Source of the DNA: a virus
Virus record (IMG/VR): IMGVR_UViG_3300017971_000443
Location: 1-42,534 of that record
Reading direction: 5' to 3' (one strand)
Length of the DNA: 42,534 nt
The notes beneath the pieces are model-generated. The model did no database searches. It was not told where the DNA came from and worked only from the letters and a program-made list of their open reading frames with translations. This document shows positions 37,943 to 42,534 of this stretch, piece by piece. Every line of letters starts with the position of its first letter. Position 1 is the first letter of the stretch. A program made the translations under genes and the position numbers.

Positions 37943-38947
37943 TTAAAGTGTAATCTTAGGGCCTAATCGGATATCGTCTATATCTCCTGTAGTCCAAGGA
38001 TTAGAAGTGTCGGGGTTTTCGGTAGCAATATCAGTATAAGCGAAGGTAGCTGTTCCTGAAACAGTATGTTCGGTTCCTGTAAGGTCGTTTTCAGACTCTA
38101 CTACAGAATCTTCATGCCTTACTTTGAATTTCCGTTGTCCTGCTTCATTTAGTCCTGCATAAGTAACAGCCATGATAGCCTCTATCGCTCCAGTAATGCC
38201 TGAAGTGTTTTGATGTTCATAGAGGTCTACATGATTGAGAGTGCTACTATATACATAAGTGGATTCAGAATAGGAATCAGCCGCATCATCAACTTCGGTA
38301 TAGTTATTACCTCCAGTTGAGCTAAAATCCGATGTGTCATCCCCATTTGGGAAATACGCCGTAACATTTTGGTCTCCTAGGAACGCATCTGTAGTTACAT
38401 AGATATCATCGACTCTCACATTATAAGAGTCACCAAATTTAAACTGGTCTGCTTGGTTGTTACCTGAAGGCGCTGTGTTTTTACTAGAAAGCGGAAAATT
38501 AGAATCAACGGATTCATTAATCCTAAGACTTACGGTTCCAGCAGAGCCGTGGAAGTAGACATGCCACTCTAAATAATACCAAGTATTAGCGGCTAAAGTA
38601 GTAGCGGCAGTTCCTAAAAGGGTATCGTCTCCATTATATACCGCCATAGTCCAAAAGGTATCAGAGGGGTCATCCCTATAAATAGATAAGTAAACCTGTT
38701 TACTAGCTCCATCGAACCATTGGACTTTTCTAGTTCCAGATCCAGGATTTCCATAAAACCCAAAGCCCATATACATATTTTGAGATGTCCCAAGACTATG
38801 AGAGAGGAGTTTGGATATCGTAACGGATTGATTTCCCAACACTCTAGGCCCGTGTGTGCTGGATACGTTTACTTCTTGATATTTAGCTTCAAGTCCATCA
38901 TTGTCGGCATCAAGTTCAAAGCCTTCCAGCCAAATAACGTCAGCCAT
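37943..38947 (-). CDS. LamG/concanavalin-like virion protein, paralog 2
   Basis: The 334-residue protein shares the plan of the previous entry: WLEGFELDADNDGLEAKY, AANTWYYLEWHVYFHG, RVDDIYVTTDAF, then a second domain with YFPNGDDTSDFSSTGG and FKVRHEDSVVES. Concanavalin-like carbohydrate-binding domains of this type are frequent in marine and environmental phages. It is two bases downstream of the tape-measure stop. Confidence 0.7.
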   Translation of the reverse strand: MADVIWLEGFELDADNDGLEAKYQEVNVSSTHGPRVLGNQSVTISKLLSHSLGTSQNMYMGFGFYGNPGSGTRKVQWFDGASKQVYLSIYRDDPSDTFWTMAVYNGDDTLLGTAATTLAANTWYYLEWHVYFHGSAGTVSLRINESVDSNFPLSSKNTAPSGNNQADQFKFGDSYNVRVDDIYVTTDAFLGDQNVTAYFPNGDDTSDFSSTGGNNYTEVDDAADSYSESTYVYSSTLNHVDLYEHQNTSGITGAIEAIMAVTYAGLNEAGQRKFKVRHEDSVVESENDLTGTEHTVSGTATFAYTDIATENPDTSNPWTTGDIDDIRLGPKITL

Positions 38948-38948
38948 A

Positions 38949-41900
38949 TTAAGTTACTCCTAATGCGCTTTTTATTTCTGGCCCCCAATCTTTAAATCTT
39001 CTAAGGAGTGCGCCTTTTCCGCCGAAGAGAAGGGTATCCATCGTGTCTTCATTTGCTACAATCGCGGGTTGTACAAAAGTCCTAGAGGAGGAAGTCTGTT
39101 GTCCTGTCCTTTGTTCTGCCTGATTAGCAGACATAGCACTGGAAGTAAAGCCTCCTTGATTAAAACTAGGTTGTGTAGGACTTGCTATCCTAGAGGAGCG
39201 AGAAGAGACGTTTGCTAAGGCATTTAGCCCCATTGGGTCTATTGACCCATCTATAATACGAGATATTGCGGTTTTCCCGTATTGCATTACTCGATTAACG
39301 GGTATAATGCCCTCTCCTGGAGCCAGCCAAGCGGGGATAGTATCTTTAGGATGAATCCAAGAAGGTTTGGAGATTCCCCCAGAAGCAAAACCTCTAGCGT
39401 GAGGTCCAAAGTGAGCAAAGCCTCCTCTGTTGAATCCAGAAGCTCCAGCGAATCCTCCATCGTTAAAGCCCAAGAGCCCTGGGAAGAGTCCTATCGTTGC
39501 TTTAGCGAGAGCTACTCTAGTTAATTGTTGGATAATCATATTGCCAATTCCTCTTAGAAAATTGGCGAAGTTCTCTCGAATCCCTTTCCCATTAGGGTCA
39601 AGGGAGTCTGTAATCGCAGTCGAGAGGAAGTCAGCGAATCCTTCCATTGAGGATTGCATGATAGCGACTCCAGCTTCGAAAGAGCTTTGGAAGTCAGTAA
39701 CGAAGTACTCAGCCGCTTGTTCAAAGCCCCCTATAAGCCCCCTAGAGATTCTAGCTTCGAGTCGTTTAGCTTGGGCTTCTTGCTCTTTCAGGAGTTCAGT
39801 TTGAAGTCCTAATTCTGCGGCTCTTTGTGCCTCTAAAGCGTTTATCCCCTCTAGTATCTGTTCGGATTCTTCAAGAGATGTGGCGTGGGCTAAGGCTATT
39901 TCTTGGGCTCTTATCTCTCTATCAAATCGTTCATTGATTAGAGAGATTTCGTGTCGTATTTCGTCAGCCCTATTCTTGGCCGTAACCAAATCTAATTGAG
40001 AGACAGAAGCTCCTTCGGAGTAAGCTTTATTAAGTCTTTGCTGATTGGTTACCTGAATCGCAAGCTCTTGAGTAGCAATTCGGTTTTCTTCTATCCTACG
40101 GTCTCTAGCGACTTGGGCTCTGGCTTTGGCTAAGTCTAAGATAGCTTTGGACACATCTTTTTCAGCATTTTGGATAGCAAGAAGTTTTTCTCGTTCTCCT
40201 TTAAGTTGTCCTACAATAGGTAGAAGCTGTTGAGCGAGATTCGCTGTTTTTGGGTCTACAAAGCGAAGCCCTACAGCAATGGCTTGCAATTCGGTTTGCA
40301 ATTGCTCTTTCGCTGTTTTTGCAGAAGCTACTTTATTTCTAAGTCTATCTGCTTCTGCTTTATCTCCTTTATCCTCTGCGGCTGATATTTCTTTAGTAAG
40401 GAGGAGTATCTCATCTTCTACAGCTTTAGTCTCTTTTTGGGCTTTTATACGTTCTTGGTGTATAGCCAAGACTTGATTCAATTCTGCACGTTCTTTAGCA
40501 GAAAGATTGATTACCTTTTCTTGATATTCAGAACCTCGTTTAATTAAATTGGATATAGTTTGCCTAGTCCCAATTATGTCTTTCTGAGTTTGTTGAAGAC
40601 TTTGATGAATTTCCCCTCTAGCCTTAATGAGGATTTGGAGTTCTTCTCCTCCTACTCCCGCGAGAGAGGTCTCTAGTCCAGAAGTTACTTGAAAAGCTTT
40701 TAGCTTTTTCTGAGCATCCGTAATAACTTTTTCGGTTTCTTTAAAGGCATCTGTAGCAGAAGAGATAAGGACAGGAGATTTATTAAGCTCTTCGTTCAGC
40801 TCTTTAAGCCGTTTGTCTTGTTCTTTTGCTTCAAATTTTCTTCGTTGTTCTCTATCTCTAGCAGTTTCTATAAGGGCAAGTTGTTTTCCGTATTCTTCTT
40901 TTTGTCTCTCTATAGCATCAGAGATATCCTTAAGGGCTTTTTTTCTCAAAGGTGCGGCTCCAGGAGTAACATAAGTTGCCGCTACTTTGGCCGCTAATAT
41001 AGCTAATTCTGCTCTTTGCTTTAGTAGTGTGGTTTGAAGTTGGGTTGTCTGTGCTAAAGTTATTTCTGAGGTTTCGGCAGTATTTTGTAAAATAATTTTA
41101 GAAAGCTGAGCCGCAACAAAAAAAGCTCCAGTGAATCCTACTTTTAATAATCCTACTTTTGAGTTTATGTTCCCAAAAACTAAATTTAGGGCCTTGAAGG
41201 TAAATAAGATTTCTACAGCACTAGCTACTATATCTCGCAATTCAGAAGCCGGAAGTTTTCCAGTTATGCCTGTAAGTAATTGGAATATATTTTTAAATAT
41301 TCCAATTATGTTATTTCCAGCTTCTACGATTCCTTGTAGGATTCCTAAGACTATCGTGAGCCCCGTTCCTAGTGCTTCTCCGAAAAATTCAGCAATAGTT
41401 TCAAAAGTGCTTCCTCCGCTAAGAGTAGCTATCATCTCTTTAGCTTGAGCAAGTCCTACTCGTAAGCCATCGAAAATGAACTTGAAAGATTTTACAGCTT
41501 TTTCATTAGGAGTAATAAAATCGCCCTTGACTTCCGTAAAAGCCCCGAAGACGGTTTCAAGTTCCCCCTTCAACTCATCGAAGAGTCCTTTACCTGCGGC
41601 TCCCAGGACTCCACGAAAAGCATCTCGGACCCTAGCAACTAATCCGGAGAAAGATTTAGCTGTCTTAGCAGAAGCTTCCTCAAAGGCGGAAAACTTCTCT
41701 GTAAGGAATTCCCCTAGCCTACCCGCCTCTTTCATTCTGCGGATATCAGCGTTCGTGATTCCGAGACTTACAGCAATTCGAGTAGTCCTAGCTTGAATCG
41801 TACCTGCTAGGATAGAACGAATCTCTTCTGCTAGTTGATTCTGAGAGAGCCCAATTGCAGCCGCCGCTTGCGAAATACGTAGGGTAAATCTGCGAATCTC

Positions 41901-42534
41901 ATTTACATCTAGCCCCGCCTGAACCCCAGGAGCTAAACCAACCTGGAAGGTCTCTAACAGTTCCTCGAAGGTTGCTGTAGTCGTTAGAGCATCTTTACGG
42001 AGGAGTTGAACCTGTTTACGCGCTTCTGCTTGTGCGAGGATGAACCGTTCGGAGATATCTACAGTCTCTCCCATCTCCCCTCGCAAATCTCCTACGGCAA
42101 GGAGCAAAGACGCAACTCCAAGATTAGCTTGCTCTAAGCGCCTATTGAAGTCTAGGGAGGAGCGTACTAGGTCTTTAAAGCCTTGAATGGCTACTCTAGC
42201 AGCAGCAAAGGCGGCTAGAATTCCAAACAATCGCCTGAAAGTAAAGGAGATTCGATTTGCGTTCTCTCCAGACTTTTTCAATTCGGCATTGGTAAAGTTA
42301 AGGAAGCGCCTAAAGATTCCTATCTTTTTGGATCCATCGGCTACCGTTTTTCCAAATTTTTGTATGGATTGCGTTTGCTTTCTTCTTAACCCAAGATTTT
42401 GTTTTGTGGTTCTTTGAGAATCTTTTAATATCTCTGCTTCTTTTTTTAAGTTTTTGGCTGTTTCTTTTGAAGCTAATGCTCTTTCCTTTTCTTCTTTAGC
42501 AAGGGACTTAGCCGCCGCTTTTAACAATTCTGCG
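38949..42534 (-). CDS. Tape-measure protein, 5' end outside window
   Basis: About 1194 residues are visible and the frame is still open at the right edge, so the true start lies outside; a TTG at 42527 is probably internal. The sequence is helical with long coiled coils (about residues 560-930), several hydrophobic segments in the first half, and a typical tape-measure C-terminus (GGFAHFGPHARGFASGGI, then TIPAWLAPGEGIIPVNR). It sets tail length and is ejected with DNA. The visible length implies a tail of well over 150 nm if the usual length rule holds. Confidence 0.92.
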   Translation of the reverse strand, partial: AELLKAAAKSLAKEEKERALASKETAKNLKKEAEILKDSQRTTKQNLGLRRKQTQSIQKFGKTVADGSKKIGIFRRFLNFTNAELKKSGENANRISFTFRRLFGILAAFAAARVAIQGFKDLVRSSLDFNRRLEQANLGVASLLLAVGDLRGEMGETVDISERFILAQAEARKQVQLLRKDALTTTATFEELLETFQVGLAPGVQAGLDVNEIRRFTLRISQAAAAIGLSQNQLAEEIRSILAGTIQARTTRIAVSLGITNADIRRMKEAGRLGEFLTEKFSAFEEASAKTAKSFSGLVARVRDAFRGVLGAAGKGLFDELKGELETVFGAFTEVKGDFITPNEKAVKSFKFIFDGLRVGLAQAKEMIATLSGGSTFETIAEFFGEALGTGLTIVLGILQGIVEAGNNIIGIFKNIFQLLTGITGKLPASELRDIVASAVEILFTFKALNLVFGNINSKVGLLKVGFTGAFFVAAQLSKIILQNTAETSEITLAQTTQLQTTLLKQRAELAILAAKVAATYVTPGAAPLRKKALKDISDAIERQKEEYGKQLALIETARDREQRRKFEAKEQDKRLKELNEELNKSPVLISSATDAFKETEKVITDAQKKLKAFQVTSGLETSLAGVGGEELQILIKARGEIHQSLQQTQKDIIGTRQTISNLIKRGSEYQEKVINLSAKERAELNQVLAIHQERIKAQKETKAVEDEILLLTKEISAAEDKGDKAEADRLRNKVASAKTAKEQLQTELQAIAVGLRFVDPKTANLAQQLLPIVGQLKGEREKLLAIQNAEKDVSKAILDLAKARAQVARDRRIEENRIATQELAIQVTNQQRLNKAYSEGASVSQLDLVTAKNRADEIRHEISLINERFDREIRAQEIALAHATSLEESEQILEGINALEAQRAAELGLQTELLKEQEAQAKRLEARISRGLIGGFEQAAEYFVTDFQSSFEAGVAIMQSSMEGFADFLSTAITDSLDPNGKGIRENFANFLRGIGNMIIQQLTRVALAKATIGLFPGLLGFNDGGFAGASGFNRGGFAHFGPHARGFASGGISKPSWIHPKDTIPAWLAPGEGIIPVNRVMQYGKTAISRIIDGSIDPMGLNALANVSSRSSRIASPTQPSFNQGGFTSSAMSANQAEQRTGQQTSSSRTFVQPAIVANEDTMDTLLFGGKGALLRRFKDWGPEIKSALGVT

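Overview
The window is part of a tailed double-stranded DNA phage genome (Caudoviricetes). The evidence is a large terminase subunit, a long tape-measure protein, a tail-tip module and a full set of phage replication genes. There are no host-like operons, rRNA genes or recognisable tRNAs. A long tape measure with an NlpC/P60 peptidase, a DUF2163-like hub protein and a J-like tip protein, and no sheath or contractile baseplate genes, suggests a siphovirus. This tail-tip set resembles those of gene transfer agents and lambda-like phages, and several promoters look like standard sigma-70 promoters, so a Gram-negative host is plausible; this is inference. Both ends of the window cut through genes (a methyltransferase at the left, the tape measure at the right). 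Portal, capsid and head-completion genes are not seen and presumably lie beyond position 42534.

Layout. Positions 1-19200 are read leftwards and carry replication and early functions. In reading order from the right they are: a pentapeptide-repeat protein, small membrane and hypothetical proteins, a strong promoter near 16560, an FmdB-type zinc ribbon, an unusual array in which a repeated zinc-ribbon gene alternates with unrelated small genes, a primase-helicase, a DnaJ-type zinc protein, a RecB/Cas4-like nuclease, an SF2 helicase, a possible ssDNA-binding protein, a family A DNA polymerase, a sigma-like factor, a MazG-like hydrolase and a methyltransferase. Positions 19200-20275 are a gene-free control region with stem-loops, a 13-bp-phased repeat array, operator-like palindromes and divergent promoter elements; it is the best candidate for a replication origin and regulatory switch. 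Positions 20276-30285 are read rightwards: first a set of small, AT-rich, often zinc-binding proteins, then (after a repeat-rich gap and a strong promoter near 23670) a probable small terminase subunit, small membrane proteins, the large terminase and a metallophosphoesterase. A clear intrinsic terminator at 30451-30483 ends this unit. Positions 30548-42534 are read leftwards and encode tail proteins, from the tape measure through two related lectin-fold-like proteins to the tail tip.

How it works together. The leftward unit replicates DNA: the AEP primase/SF3-like helicase, helicase, nuclease, SSB-like protein and PolA form a near-complete replisome, and the sigma-like factor at its end could redirect host RNA polymerase to other phage promoters. 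Most genes are packed with TAATG or ATGA overlaps, implying translational coupling. The most unusual observations are: (1) the primase-helicase has no ATG, GTG or TTG start upstream of its catalytic motifs, but a well-placed Shine-Dalgarno precedes an ATC codon; (2) the zinc-ribbon/cargo cassette array at 14903-16215; (3) a 13-bp-phased AGTCC array in the control region, echoed by a 13-bp tandem repeat at 11978; (4) GTAAA/TTTAC dyads built into two tandem promoters.
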